Source: Stramonita haemastoma (taxonomy: Eukaryota; Mollusca; Gastropoda; Neogastropoda; Muricidae). Taken from it: 64,000 bases of DNA. The stretch is taken from assembly GCA_030674155.1 (NCBI GenBank), contig CM060342.1, positions 5,237,579 through 5,301,578 on the forward strand. The letters are read 5' to 3'. The notes under the pieces are model-generated. The model saw nothing but the letters and a program-made list of their open reading frames with translations. It was not told the DNA's origin and did not search any database. Below are positions 36,788 through 48,239 of the stretch, in pieces. The number at the start of each line of letters is the position of its first letter. Position 1 is the first letter of the stretch. Made by a program: the position numbers and the translations under genes.

Positions 36788-37133
36788 GTACTAGTGGTCA
36801 GAACATTGCGCTTGCAATTCAACGACATGGGTTCGATTCCCAGTCGAGGGGATTTTTCCCCTGGAGTTAACATCAGTGCTGACTCTACTCTCCCCAGAAG
36901 TCATTCAGATGAGACTATAAATTGAGGCCCCATGTGCGAATGCACGCAGAACATCTTGCGCACACATTAAATTCTGTTCCGCTTTTTGTAAGAGTAGGCC
37001 ATCATGTGCCGGTGGGAACAGATGACATGATTTACAAAAACTGTGTACACACAGGGACTGGATGTAAAAAAGAACATGAGTGCTTATTCCATTATCCTTG
37101 ATATAAAAGAATAAAAACGAATATAAAAAAAGA
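36788..37133 (+). mobile_element. SINE family A, nearly full
   Basis: Starts inside box A (TAGTGGTCAGAACATTGCGC), box B GGTTCGATTCC, then full body and tail. Confidence 0.85.
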
Positions 37134-37949
37134 CCAAGAACTGGAGGCACATATGCTTAAAAATAAACAACAGTTCATCAACATATTTGAAGCCATTGAG
37201 AAACATTGAATTCAGAAATTGCACACCCTCGCTTGCGTGCATGCACTCACAAATACCTATTCAAACACACTTGAACATTATAGAGGCGTGCATATCAACA
37301 TTTATGAAGGCAGATGTATGGAGGTAGATAATTAGATTTGTTTTGAATAGACTTCTTGTTTGAGCATCACAAATATAATGTGGAAGTGAATTGTTTCTGG
37401 ATGAGGGAGGTTTTTTTCCTACAAATATAGTCTTTGGAGGGGACATCTGTCTTGTTGTGCTAAAGGACTGTTCTGAACAGGACCTGTTTGTCTTCATGAA
37501 AAAGACTAGCACCCACACCACCACAGTCTACTGGATGAAGTCAAAATCTGACTTCAGATGGAAATCAAACATGACCAGCTGATGCTATGGCCAAGTGGTT
37601 ATGACTGTTCAATCCTGTAGGTCCATGAGGTTGTGGATTTGAATCTCGGCACTGGTAACTGGTGACTGAAGGGCGTGGGTTTTTACTCTCTTCCAAGTCA
37701 ATTCAAAATGCAGACATGCCAGTGCCTTAATTCCCTTTGTGTTCATACCTATGCAGAAGATAAATATGCATGTCAAAGATCATGTAATCATGTCAGCATT
37801 GGATGAGTTACAGACACACAATATATCCAGAATGCTTCTTGTACACACACACACAAAAAAAAAGATGAGCTGTTGTGAAGTGGGACTGTGTCAGCTGAGG
37901 CAGAGTACTAAGCACAGAAGAAGACCAGGCACCAGGCATCTTACTACAT

Positions 37950-38296
37950 CGGGATATAGCCTTGTGGTCAGAACATTGCACTCACAATTTGATGACCTGG
38001 GTTCAATTCCAAGAGTTAACATCAGTGCTGACTCCACGCTCCCCCCCCCCCCCCCCCCCCCCCGAAAGTCTTTCAGATGAGACTTTAAACCAAGGCCCCA
38101 TGTGCAAACACACCAGAACATCTTGCGCACACGTTAAATCCTGTTCCGCTTTTCGTAAGAGAAGGCTATCGTGTGCTGGTGGGAACAGATGACATTTACA
38201 AAACTGCATACACACGGGGACTGGATGTAAAAAAAAAGCGTATGATTGCTTATTCCATTATCCTCGATATAAAAGAATAGATTAATAAATAAATGC
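37950..38296 (+). mobile_element. SINE family A with an internal poly-C tract
   Basis: Full copy in which the short CCCC of the body has become about 22 C residues at 38042-38063. The 3' hairpin is altered (agcgtatgattgct). Confidence 0.85.
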
Positions 38297-38401
38297 TTAC
38301 CTGGTACAGAACAGAGGACAAATCATGCCACCTCTGGCTGTCTACAGTATGTGATCCATGCAAAGTTGACTTCCACTTCATGTTGGTATTGAAAACAAAA
38401 C

Positions 38402-38455
<54 letters not shown>

Positions 38456-38554
38456 TGTGTGTGTGTGGGGTGTGTGGTGTGTGTGTGCGGGCGTGGCGGG
38501 TGTGGTGTGTGCGTGGTGTGTGTGTTGTGTGTGTATACTGTATGTGTGTGTGGT

Positions 38555-38596
<42 letters not shown>

Positions 38597-38800
38597 TGTG
38601 TGGTGTGTGTGTGTGGTGTGTGTGTGTGTGTTTGGTGTGTGTGTGTGGTGTGTGTGTGTGTGTGTGGGTGTGTGTGTGTGTGTGTGTGTTTGTGTGTGTT
38701 GTGGTGTGTGTGTGGTGTTTTGTGTGTTGGTGCTGTGTGTGTTGTGTGTGTGTTTGTGTGGTGTGTGTGTTGTGTGTGGTGGGGTGTTGGTGTGTGGTGT
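38402..38800. repeat. Degenerate (GT)n tract upstream of exon 10
   Basis: About 400 bp of TG/GTGG repeats ending 45 bases before the exon 10 acceptor. They create open frames of C/V residues in all plus-strand frames, none of them coding. Confidence 0.95.
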
Positions 38801-38844
38801 GTGCAGTGTGTGGTTCGTCGTGGTGCGCTGTTGGTGTTCTGCAG

Positions 38845-38885
38845 AACTGCTTCGTTCCCAGCTGGCTCAGGAACGCTTCTTCATG
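38845..38885 (+). CDS. SMPD4: SMPD4 exon 10 (micro-exon), with one-base frame break
   Basis: Begins ttctgcag|AAC, phase 0, reading NCFVPSWL (human HCFGHWPL) and must end ERFFM|gtcatg so that VLETW follows directly, as human ASFRA is followed by VLEMW. The two readings differ by one missing base near 38868-38871. With it the exon is 14 codons, exactly the human spacing. It is squeezed between a (GT)n tract and a (CCTT)n tract, which are poor contexts for assembly. Confidence 0.75.
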
Positions 38886-38891
38886 GTCATG

Positions 38892-39108
38892 CCTTCCTTC
38901 CTTCTCTTCTTCCTTCCTTCCTTCCTTCCTTCCTTCCTTCCTTCCTTCCTTCCTTCCTTCCTTCCTTCCTTCCTTCCTTCTCCTTTTTTCTTCCTTCCTT
39001 CCTTCCTTCCTTCCTTCCCTTCCTTCCTTCTTCCTTCCTCTTTTCCTTCCTTCCTTCTTCTTCTTCCTTCTCCTTCCTTCCTTCCTTCCTTCCTTCCTTC
39101 CTTCCTTC
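38892..39108. repeat. (CCTT)n microsatellite
   Basis: About 215 bp of CTTC tetranucleotide repeat with TTCTTC interruptions, starting within ten bases of the exon 10 donor. It is followed by a second (GT)n run at 39130-39218. Confidence 0.97.
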
Positions 39109-39148
39109 TGATTTCAGTCCTTCTCAAAGTGTGTGTGCTGTGTGTGTT

Positions 39149-39196
<48 letters not shown>

Positions 39197-39548
39197 TGTG
39201 TGTGTGTGTGTGTGTGTATCCCCAACATACTCTAATTTACAGCCTGAATTCCTGCCTGAAAACCAGGGTCATGTTTAGGTTAGGAAATCATTGTGATTAC
39301 CATTATGTGCATCTGTGTATTCCCATTTGAGACAATGTGAATACTTTAAAATCTTTCTCTGTGTAGATCAGCTGTAGTCAGTTTGGGGTTGGGTAGTTGT
39401 TGTTTTTTTTTTGGGGGGGGGGGGGGTTGTCAGGTACTAGTGTGTTATGTTTTGATTTCTTCCATACTTCAGTTGGTAAGAAATAAAATTGTTTACTCTT
39501 TGTGTGTGTGTGTGTGTGCACGGATGCATCGCACGCATGTGAACACAG

Positions 39549-39670
39549 GTGTTGGAGACATGGCTGAGCTACATTCAGCCATGGCGGTACACAGACGTCA
39601 AGCACTACACCCGAGGAAGAGCTCCCATTCCACAAACAAGATGCAAGGATCGCACAGTGGAAGACAGATG
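39549..39670 (+). CDS. SMPD4: SMPD4 exon 11
   Basis: gaacacag|GTG starts VLETWLSYIQPWRYTD (human VLEMWLSYLQPWRYAP), continues KHYTRGRAPIPQTRC and ends DR plus TG|gtaagg, phase 2. The frame is intact over 40 codons. This is one of the strongest blocks for the SMPD4 assignment. A tRNA-like interspersed repeat starts about ten bases into the following intron. Confidence 0.95.
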
Positions 39671-39680
39671 GTAAGGAAAT

Positions 39681-40085
39681 GTGGTCCCGATGGTAACGCG
39701 CCTTGCTAGAAAGCAAAAAGTCCGGGTCAGAGTGTGCGGTGGTTCGTACCCTGTTTGGGCCCAAACTTTCTCCCCATCCATTAGACCTGAGTGGTGGTCT
39801 GGGTGCTAGTCTTTCGAATGAGACCATAAACCAATATACCATGTGTTACATATCACTATTTAGCGCACGTAAAAGAACCCACGGCAACAAGGGGTTGACC
39901 CTGGGAAATTTTGTAGAAAACAGCAGTCTGATAGGGAAACAAAATACAGTTGCATACAGGAAAAAGATTTTAAAATTTTTTAAAAGGGTAGGTGCTGCAT
40001 TGTGTGACGCGCTCTTCCCGGGGAGAGTAGCCGAATTTCACGCAGAGAAATCTGCTGTGACATAAAGTCGTACAAATACAAAAAA
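39681..40085 (+). mobile_element. SINE family B, starting at the exon 11 donor
   Basis: Head CGATGGTAACGCGCCTTGCT, box B-like GGTTCGTACCC, body with gcacgtaaaagaacccacggc and an end with gagaaatctgctgtgacataaag. The head begins about ten bases after the GT of the exon 11 donor. Confidence 0.8.
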
Positions 40086-40964
40086 TGCAAAAATCAACTG
40101 TTATAGCTCTTCACTCTCCTGTCTGTTAATTAACTGAGCATATTATTTCACCTTCCTGTGTTTCCTCTGATGTCTGTTTCATAAACTGAACGACACAAAA
40201 ATCACTTTGAAATTTTCTGCAGAAAAGTTTTTTGACAGTGTGGAGAATGATGAAGGGGGGAAAATGGATGAGGGGAGGAGGAGGTATTAGGAGGAAAAGA
40301 TACAGTGAAAAAGTTCTTCTTTGTCATCAAAAGCTCAAACAGTAACCATTGTTGTCTGTCATATGAGCGAAAAGGTTTTGCGCTGAGGTTAAGTGTCTGA
40401 CAAGTCAGGCCTAGCACATATGACTTTGGTATGGGAGAGAACTGTTCTCTTTTAAGCCTTTCTGGGAAAGAAAAAAGGCAAGTGAATGGACCAAGAAGGC
40501 AGAAAATAGACAAGGAGGAGGTGACAGGAAGAAAAGGAACTAGGCAGAAACAAAGAAAGGGATAGAAAAGAGGGAACTGTTTGCACAGAATTTCCTGGTG
40601 GGGTTGCTATGTGTACTGGAAGGTCTCCCGGCATTCCCACAGGGGCAGTGCGAAAAGCGTTTACCATTTGTTTGTTCAGCCTGACTGTTGCAAAACATAG
40701 TGCAAAGTAACCTGTCATAGAATTATGTGTGCACTAAAGACAGTAAGAACTGCCTGCCCTCTGTTCTTTTTCTCTTTCTTTGTTAATTCGTGCTTATGCC
40801 AGAAGTTCTGAAATTGAAAAGCTCTGCAGGATTTCAGCTGTCACACCAACAGCAGGCTTATGCTTAAGAAAGTTTCTTATAAACAGGTTTCCCAAGGGGG
40901 GAGGGGGGCAAGTGTGTAATTTACTACTGTTTGGCTTTTTAAAAACAATTTTATCACTTTTTAA

Positions 40965-41140
40965 AAAATTTTGATTCTTTTTATCGAAGATAATGGAATA
41001 AGCACTCATGTGCTTTTTTTCATCCAGTCCCCATGTGTATGCAGTTATTGTAAATATTGTCATCTGTTCCCACCGGCACACAATGGCCTACAAAAAGTGG
41101 AACAGGATTTAATGTGTGCGCAAGATGTTCTGCATGTGTA
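40965..41140 (-). mobile_element. SINE family A, 3' half only
   Basis: Tail and 3' body; continues directly into the (TATG)n array from the sequence ttctgcatgtgtatgcatg. Confidence 0.8.
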
Positions 41141-41475
41141 TGCATGTATATATGCATGTATGTTTTGTGTATGTATGTATGTATGTTGTTGTATGTATAT
41201 GTATGTATGTATGTATGTATGTGTTGTATGTATGTATGTATGTGTGTATGTATGTATGTATGTATGTGTGTTGTATGTGTGTTGATGTATGTGTTGTATG
41301 TATGTGTGTGTTGTGTTGTTGTGTGTGTGTTGTGTGTGTTGTATGTGTATGTATGTATGTATGTATGTATGTATGTATGTATGTATGGTGTATGTATGCG
41401 TGTATGTATGTATGTATGTATGTATGTATGTATGTATGTATGTATGTATGTATGTATGTGTGTGTTGGGTGTGCA
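41130..41475. repeat. (TATG)n tetranucleotide array up to the exon 12 acceptor
   Basis: About 340 bp of ATGT repeat with GTGT variants, running to within a few bases of the gtgtgcag acceptor at 41476. It overlaps the end of a truncated SINE. Confidence 0.97.
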
Positions 41476-41476
41476 G

Positions 41477-41600
41477 GCTGGGGTATGTGGAGGAAAACTT
41501 GCTGTTCTACACAGTGCTGTTCCTGGAGCTGTTTCCCCGTCTGTGTCGCATGGACTTCACCTCCCCTCACAGTGCCTACGTCCTCTTCAGACTGGCCAAG
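41477..41600 (+). CDS. SMPD4: SMPD4 exon 12
   Basis: gtgtgcag|G completes TG|G (Trp) and continues LGYVEENLLFYTVLFLEL (human APFVQENLLMYTKLFVGF), then RMDFTSPHSAYVLFRLAK (human RTDLVSPKHALMVFRVAK), ending AAG|gtacct in phase 0. Intact. Flanked by the (TATG)n array upstream and CT-rich microsatellites (41604-41945) downstream. Confidence 0.95.
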
Positions 41601-41603
41601 GTA

Positions 41604-41790
41604 CCTACCTGCTCTCTGTCTCTCTCTCTGTCTGTCTGTCTGTCTGTGTGTGTGTGTGTGTGTCTCTCTCTCTCTTCTCTCTCTCTCTGTGTCTCTCTCT
41701 CTCACTTTCTCTCACTCTCTCTCTCCAACTGTCTGTCTTCTTTTTTTTTTTTCTTTTTTTTTTGCTGCACTGTCTTCTCTGTCTCTCTCT

Positions 41791-41822
<32 letters not shown>

Positions 41823-41868
41823 TCTCTTCTGTCTTCTCTGTCTCTGTCTGGTCTCTCTCTTCTCTTCT

Positions 41869-41949
<81 letters not shown>

Positions 41950-41950
41950 C
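41604..41950. repeat. CT-rich microsatellite after exon 12
   Basis: CTGTCTGT, CTCTCT and TTCTCT repeats start within a few bases of the exon 12 donor. Confidence 0.96.
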
Positions 41951-42619
41951 TAGGCTGGAGGATGCAAGCCCTTCATTCAGGATAGAACAGGGCTGTTCAG
42001 CATGGTGGGGATGAACCTGACACCTCAAGCCACCGCTTGAGACATACAGGGAGTTCACAGTGACTGACAGTGGTCCATTTTGTTTCCACTGTCCTAACGT
42101 TCATGAGGCGTGTTGTCTGCCAGCTCTTTGAGAAGCACCAAGACTGAATGGTGGGTGACTCACTCAGTCTGGCTCCACGACTGAGCTAATACTGTCGTTA
42201 GTAGGGGGCTTAGTGGTGGTGTCCTGCGTAGTAGCTCAGAACAGGCACCACTGAACACCACCAAAGTGACAGTAAAAGTGCAGGGCCCCTCTGGCTGGTG
42301 GCTCCATGGCAGCCTAATATTAATGGGCTCCTTGTGGACTCCCGACCCTGAGGATGACATAACGAATCTGGGTATGGCTGTGGCAAAGAGTTTGAAATGA
42401 GCAACGTGGGAACAGCAGGACAGGGACGTTACAGAAGATGAGGCAGCAAAAAAAAAAAAAAAAAGAGAGACTGAATAGTGGATGTTGTGACCTTGATGAT
42501 TGAATTATCATGTTTGGTTGAGGTACGGGTTAGGTTGATTTTTTTTTTATTGCTTCTCAGTGTGTTCCTAGTTCAGTTGTGTGTGGGGGCTGCACAGTGA
42601 GAGTGGTGGTGTGTTTCAG

Positions 42620-42659
42620 GTGTTCAGGACACCAAACCTGGCTAACCTGCTGTCCAGTG
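42620..42659 (+). CDS. SMPD4: SMPD4 exon 13 (short)
   Basis: tgtttcag|GTG gives VFRTPNLANLLSS then G|gtgaga, phase 1, matching human VFAQPNLAEMIQKG. Only 40 bases, but phases on both sides agree with exons 12 and 14 and the block joins FRLAK to VF exactly as in human FRVAK-VF. Confidence 0.88.
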
Positions 42660-42705
42660 GTGAGAAATAGTGTGGTGTGTGTTGTGTTGTGTTGTATCGC
42701 TTACT

Positions 42706-42845
42706 ACTGTCAGTCAGGGCAGATTGCTGAGTATAAAATTTGGACTGCTTTTCTCTCGAGGAGAGACCATGTCGCCACAAGAGCAGCAGCACATTTTAAC
42801 CCCAAAATTCCTATCTGCATGTGTACATGTTTTCCTATGAAGGTA
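42706..42845 (-). mobile_element. SINE family B fragment
   Basis: Holds tctcgaggagagaccatgtcg and ccacaagagcagcagcac, diverged from the family B signature; it abuts the start of the 34-bp array. Confidence 0.5.
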
Positions 42846-45045
42846 GCTTGTTTTGTGAACAATGATGCCCAATGTAGTAGTTGTGTTTAGTGAACATTGA
42901 TGCCCAATGAGTAGTTTGTTTTGTGAACAATGATGCCCAATGTAGTAGTTGTGTTTAGTGACCATGATGCCCAATGAAGTAGTTTTTTGTGAACAATGAT
43001 GCCCAATGTAGTAGTTGTGTTTGTGACCAATGATGCCCAATGTAGTAGTTGTGTTTGTGACCAATGATGCCCAATGTAGTAGTTGTGTTTGTGAACAATG
43101 ATGCCCAATGTAGTAGTTGTGTTTGTGACCAATGATGCCCAATGTAGTAGTTGTGTTTGTGAACAATGATGCCCAATGTAGTAGTTGTGTTTGTGACCAT
43201 TGATGCCCAATGAAGTAGTTTTTTGTGAACAATGATGCCCAATGTAGTAGTTGTGTTTGTGAACAATGATGCCCAATGTAGTAGTTGTGTTTGTGACCAA
43301 TGATGCCCAATGTAGTAGTTGTGTTTGTGAACAATGATGCCCAATGTAGTAGTTGTGTTTGTGACCAATGATGCCCAATGTAGTAGTTGTGTTTGTGAAC
43401 AATGATGCCCAATGTAGTAGTTGTGTTTGTGACCATTGATGCCCAATGAAGTAGTTTTTTGTGAACAATGATGCCCAATGTAGTAGTTGTGTTTGTGACC
43501 AATGATGCCCAATGTAGTAGTTGTGTTTGTGACCAATGATGCCCAATGTAGTAGTTGTGTTTGTGAACAATGATGCCCAATGTAGTAGTTGTGTTTGTGA
43601 CCAATGATGCCCAATGTAGTAGTTGTGTTTGTGAACAATGATGCCCAATGTAGTAGTTGTGTTTGTGACCAATGATGCCCAATGTAGTAGTTTTTTTGTG
43701 AACAATGATGCCCAATGTAGTAGTTGTGTTTGTGAACAATGATGCCCAATGTAGTAGTTGTGTTTGTGAACAATGATGCCCAATGTAGTAGTTGTGTTTG
43801 TGAACAATGATGCCCAATGTAGTAGTTGTGTTTGTGAACAATGATGCCCAATGTAGTAGTTGTGTTTATGACCATTGATGCCCAATGAAGTAGTTTTTTG
43901 TGAACAATGATGCCCAATGTAGTAGTTGTGTTTGTGACCAATGATGCCCAATGTAGTAGTTGTGTTTGTGACCAATGATGCCCAATGTAGTAGTTGTGTT
44001 TGTGAACAATGATGCCCAATGTAGTAGTTGTGTTTGTGACCAATGATGCCCAATGTAGTAGTTGTGTTTGTGAACAATGATGCCCAATGTAGTAGTTGTG
44101 TTTGTGACCAATGATGCCCAATGTAGTAGTTGTGTTTGTGAACAATGATGCCCAATGTAGTAGTTGTGTTTGTGACCATTGATGCCCAATGAAGTAGTTT
44201 TTTGTGAACAATGATGCCCAATGTAGTAGTTGTGTTTGTGAACAATGATGCCCAATGTAGTAGTTGTGTTTGTGACCAATGATGCCCAATGTAGTAGTTG
44301 TGTTTGTGACCAATGATGCCCAATGTAGTAGTTGTGTTTGTGAACAATGATGCCCAATGTAGTAGTTTTTTGTGAACAATGATGCCCAATGTAGTAGTTG
44401 TGTTTGTGAACAATGATGCCCAATGTAGTAGTTGTGTTTGTGACCAATGATGCCCAATGTAGTAGTTTTTTGTGAACAATGATGCCCAATGTAGTAGTTG
44501 TGTTTGTGAACAATGATGCCCAATGTAGTAGTTGTGTTTGTGACCATTGATGCCCAATGAAGTAGTTTTTTGTGAACAATGATGCCCAATGTAGTAGTTG
44601 TGTTTGTGAACAATGATGCCCAATGTAGTAGTTGTGTTTGTGACCAATGATGCCCAATGTAGTAGTTGTGTTTGTGACCAATGATGCCCAATGTAGTAGT
44701 TGTGTTTGTGAACAATGATGCCCAATGTAGTAGTTGTGTTTGTGACCAATGATGCCCAATGTAGTAGTTGTGTTTGTGAACAATGATGCCCAATGTAGTA
44801 GTTGTGTTTGTGACCAATGATGCCCAATGTAGTAGTTTTTTGTGAACAATGATGCCCAATGTAGTAGTTGTGTTTGTGAACAATGATGCCCAATGTAGTA
44901 GTTGTGTTTGTGAACAATGATGCCCAATGTAGTAGTTGTGTTTGTGAACAATGATGCCCAATGTAGTAGTTGTGTTTGTGAACAATGATGCCCAATGTAG
45001 TAGTTTTTTGTGAACAATGATGCCAAGTGAAGTAGTGTTTTTTTT
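42846..45045. repeat. 34-bp minisatellite, about 65 copies
   Basis: Unit GTG(A)ACAATGATGCCCAATG + TAGTAGTTGTGTTT, with alternating AACAATG and ACCAATG variants and a shorter GTAGTTTTTTGTG form. A marked variant (gaccattgatgcccaatgaagtag) recurs near 42957, 43195, 43433, 43870, 44174 and 44541, suggesting amplification of multi-unit blocks. No unit contains a stop on the minus strand, so three overlapping minus frames of up to 721 codons are open. None is a gene. Confidence 0.97.
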
Positions 45046-45749
45046 TTAACAATGTTGCCCAAGAAAATTGCTGTGGACTCTTTTACCTGGGTTTTGTCAG
45101 TTTTGTTCTCTATTTTCACTGGCTCACTATGACCTACTCTTATGAAAGGTGGAGCAGGTTGTGCCCAAGATGCTCTGTGTGTGTTAGCATACAGGACCTT
45201 GGTTTTTAGTCTCATCTGAAGGACTTGGGGGGAGGGGGGGGGGGGTGGAGTGGATTGATTCTGATGTTAACTGTTCTGATGTTAACACTTCTATTTTTTG
45301 TCACCAGTTTAACCCATTGAGATCAAATTTACAACAAAACCTTTTTTTAAAATGGGAGGGGGGGGGGTTGTATCATTATATTTGTGATTTTTTACCCCCT
45401 TTACCAGTGTTAAGTGTTTTATTTTAAGGTGGGGAGGGGGGGGGGGGGCAGTTCTTTCCTCGGCTAAAACTCGGGAGGTTTCACCTGAGGTAGAATTTTG
45501 CCTCACATGTGGTTGTTGCCCGCCATGATTAAGGTAGCCACCTTCCAACTTCAGGGGTGTTTGATTTTCCTTGTGTTTGTCTCCCTCATTAACCAATTAC
45601 AACAAGTGTCAATAACTCGCTGCGGTAAATGAGAGCAGAGCAGATGGGGGTATGGGGTAATAGAAAGGATTTTGATTTGGGGGGGTGGGGGGGGGGTGGG
45701 AGGAGATTCTCATCCTTTTTTTTAAACCCATTTTCCATTTAAAAAAAAA

Positions 45750-46083
45750 AAAATTTCTTTTATATCAAGGATAATGGAATAAGCACTCATGTGCTTTTTT
45801 TTCATCCAGTCCCCGTGTGTATGCTGTTTTGTAAATGTCACCTGTTCCCACCGGCACACAATGGCCTACTCTTACGAAAAGCGGAACAGGATTTAACGTG
45901 TGCGCAAGATGTTCATGCGTTCGCACATGGGGCCTCGGTTTACAGTCTCATCCAAAAGACTTTTGAGAAAAGTGGAGTCAGCACTGATGTTAACTCCAGA
46001 GGAAAAATCCCTTGACCGGGAATCGAACCCAGGTCATCAAATTGCAAGCGCAATGTTCTGACCACTAGGCTATCCCGTTCCAT
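45750..46083 (-). mobile_element. SINE family A, full copy
   Basis: Complete from tail (ataatggaataagcactcat) to head (ctaggctatcccgttcc). A diverged relative lies at 45125-45280. Confidence 0.86.
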
Positions 46084-46222
46084 GACTTAGCATGTCAGTT
46101 TGGGAAAGGAGGGGAGGGGGGTGGGAGTTCTTTTCCTGTTTTTTTATAGTTCACATGGTCTTCCATAACTGAGTATGTCAGACAGCACACCAGTGACGCT
46201 GACTCCTGTCTGTGTGTCACAG

Positions 46223-46400
46223 CGGAGCACGAGGTGTGTGGAGTGAGTCTCCCCATGAGTCACACGGCCGAGCTAGGGGGAAGCTACCTGTCCGCCAGTC
46301 GTCTGCAGCCCCCACCCCCACCCTTCCCCCCCCCCTGGCAGACATGGAGGTGGTGGGGTTCCAGTACCAGCCCCTCTTTTGTGACGCCACGCGGTTTGCT
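46223..46400 (+). CDS. SMPD4: SMPD4 exon 14, with one-base frame break in a C tract
   Basis: tgtcacag|CG completes G|CG (Ala) in phase 1 and reads AEHEVCGVSLPMSHTAELGG then SYLSASRLQ into a proline/C-tract region. After the C runs at 46309-46335 the conserved reading is one frame on: MEVVGFQYQPLFCDATRFA|gtgagt, which aligns with human CKYTPMFGPEARTL. One extra C would restore the frame and give 59 codons plus the split one. Homopolymer miscount is the simplest cause. ATG 46344 is internal. Confidence 0.85.
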
Positions 46401-46960
46401 GTGAGTGGAGTCAGTGTAGGGCCTCTGGCTGGGTGCTGTAGTTCACAGAATTGTCTTTTTTTGTGTGGGGGTTTGTATTTAGAGTATAGAGAGATTGATG
46501 ATAACTGGGTAGAGATTTTGTGTGTGTGTGAGTATTCCGTATGTGTGTGTGTGTATGTATGTGTGTGTGTGTGTTTGTTTTTTTTTTTTTTTTTTTATTC
46601 TATTCTTTTTTTTTCATCCAGTCCCCGTGTGTGTGACTACATGTGTGTGTGTGTGTGTGTATGTATGTGTGTGTGTGAGGGGGGGTATGTTTACACATGT
46701 TTGTTTCTGTGAAGTGAATTTCTTGGCTAGTCTGTAGGGTGTGAGGAATTAATCTCAGTGCTGTGATGTCTTGGGAAAACTTATTTCAAATTTTTTTTTT
46801 TTTTTTTAGTATATGGAGGCTAATGGGAGTGTGTGGGTTTTTTGGTGTGTTATAGTTTTTATTGCATGTAAAAGTGTACATGTGTGTAAAAACTTAAATG
46901 CAAATGCACAAAATTACACTCATGTTTATACACGCATGCACCACGAGCGCACGCGCCAAC

Positions 46961-47247
<287 letters not shown>

Positions 47248-47315
47248 CACCTCTGTATATGGACTCACACACAGTCACTTCATGCCATACCTGTGTAGCC
47301 ACTACTTTTATAGCA

Positions 47316-47347
<32 letters not shown>

Positions 47348-47439
47348 GTGTTTTTATGTGTATGTGTGTTTGTGTGTGTGTGAATGTGTGTTTTTTGTGT
47401 TTGTGTATGTGTGAGTGTGTCAAGTCAAAGTCAAGTCAA

Positions 47440-47876
47440 AATTTTATTTCCAGATTGTGTGTGTATTTTGTATTTTGTACCACTTTATGTCACAGCAGAT
47501 TTCTCTGCCTGAAATTCGGGCTGCTCTCTCCGGGGAGAGTGCGTCGCCACAAGTGCAGCGCCTACCCTTTTTTTTCTTCTTTTTCCTGCATGCAACTGTA
47601 TTTGTTTCCCTATCAGAGTGGCTTTTTCTCCAGAATTTTGCCAGGGTCAACCCCCTTGTTGCCGTGGGCTCTTTTACATGCGCTAAATAGTGATGTGTAA
47701 ATACACAGGACCTCGGTTTATCGTTTCATCCGAAAGACTAGCACCCAGACCACCACTCAGGGTGTAATGGATGGGGGGAAAGTTTTGGGCCCAAACGGGG
47801 TACGAACCACCGCACACTCCAACCTGGACTTTTTGGTTTCTAGACAAGGCGCGTTACCACCTAGACCACCGATCCA
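47440..47876 (-). mobile_element. SINE family B, full copy
   Basis: Most complete family B copy: cagcagatttctctgcctg, gctctctccggggagagtgc, and head end gcgttaccacctagaccacc. Confidence 0.8.
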
Positions 47877-47923
47877 CTTTGTGTATGTGTGTGTATATAA
47901 TATGCATGTGTGTGTGTGTTCAG

Positions 47924-48115
47924 ATAAGTCGGCTGCTGCAGAAGGTGATGGAGGCCCACACAGCGCTGACCACAGTGCAGCCGGAGAAGGGGTCAGGGGG
48001 CAGGTGGGCGTGGCTGACCGCTCTCTTCGACTCGGACGAGGGTCAGGGCATGGACGCCAAGCGCGCCCCTAAATACCTGCAGCAGGCTGCCTCCTCCCTG
48101 GCCGACCTCTTTGAT
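47924..48115 (+). CDS. SMPD4: SMPD4 exon 15
   Basis: tgttcag|ATA starts ISRLLQKVMEAHTAL (human RLAQLITQAKHTAK), then GGRWAWLTALFDSDEG (human HSFLSWLGFSS) and KYLQQAASSLADLFD|gtcagt (human EYLEKALEYLRQIFR). 64 codons, phase 0 both ends, intact, and G+C-rich compared with neighbours. Confidence 0.92.
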
Positions 48116-48239
48116 GTCAGTATACTACCTGCTTGTGTGTGTGTGTCTCTGTCTCTGTCTCTGTCTTTCTCTTGCTCGCTCACTCTCTCTCGTTCTCTTT
48201 CTCTCTCTGTCTGTCTCTCTCTCTCTCTCTCTGTCAGTC

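Noticed and set aside
38293..39278. Cysteine/valine-rich frames followed by serine/phenylalanine-rich tails
   Set aside because: (GT)n and (CCTT)n simple repeats.
42887..45215. Very long minus-strand open frames (up to 721 codons)
   Set aside because: They are the 34-bp tandem array read in three frames, with no independent coding signal.
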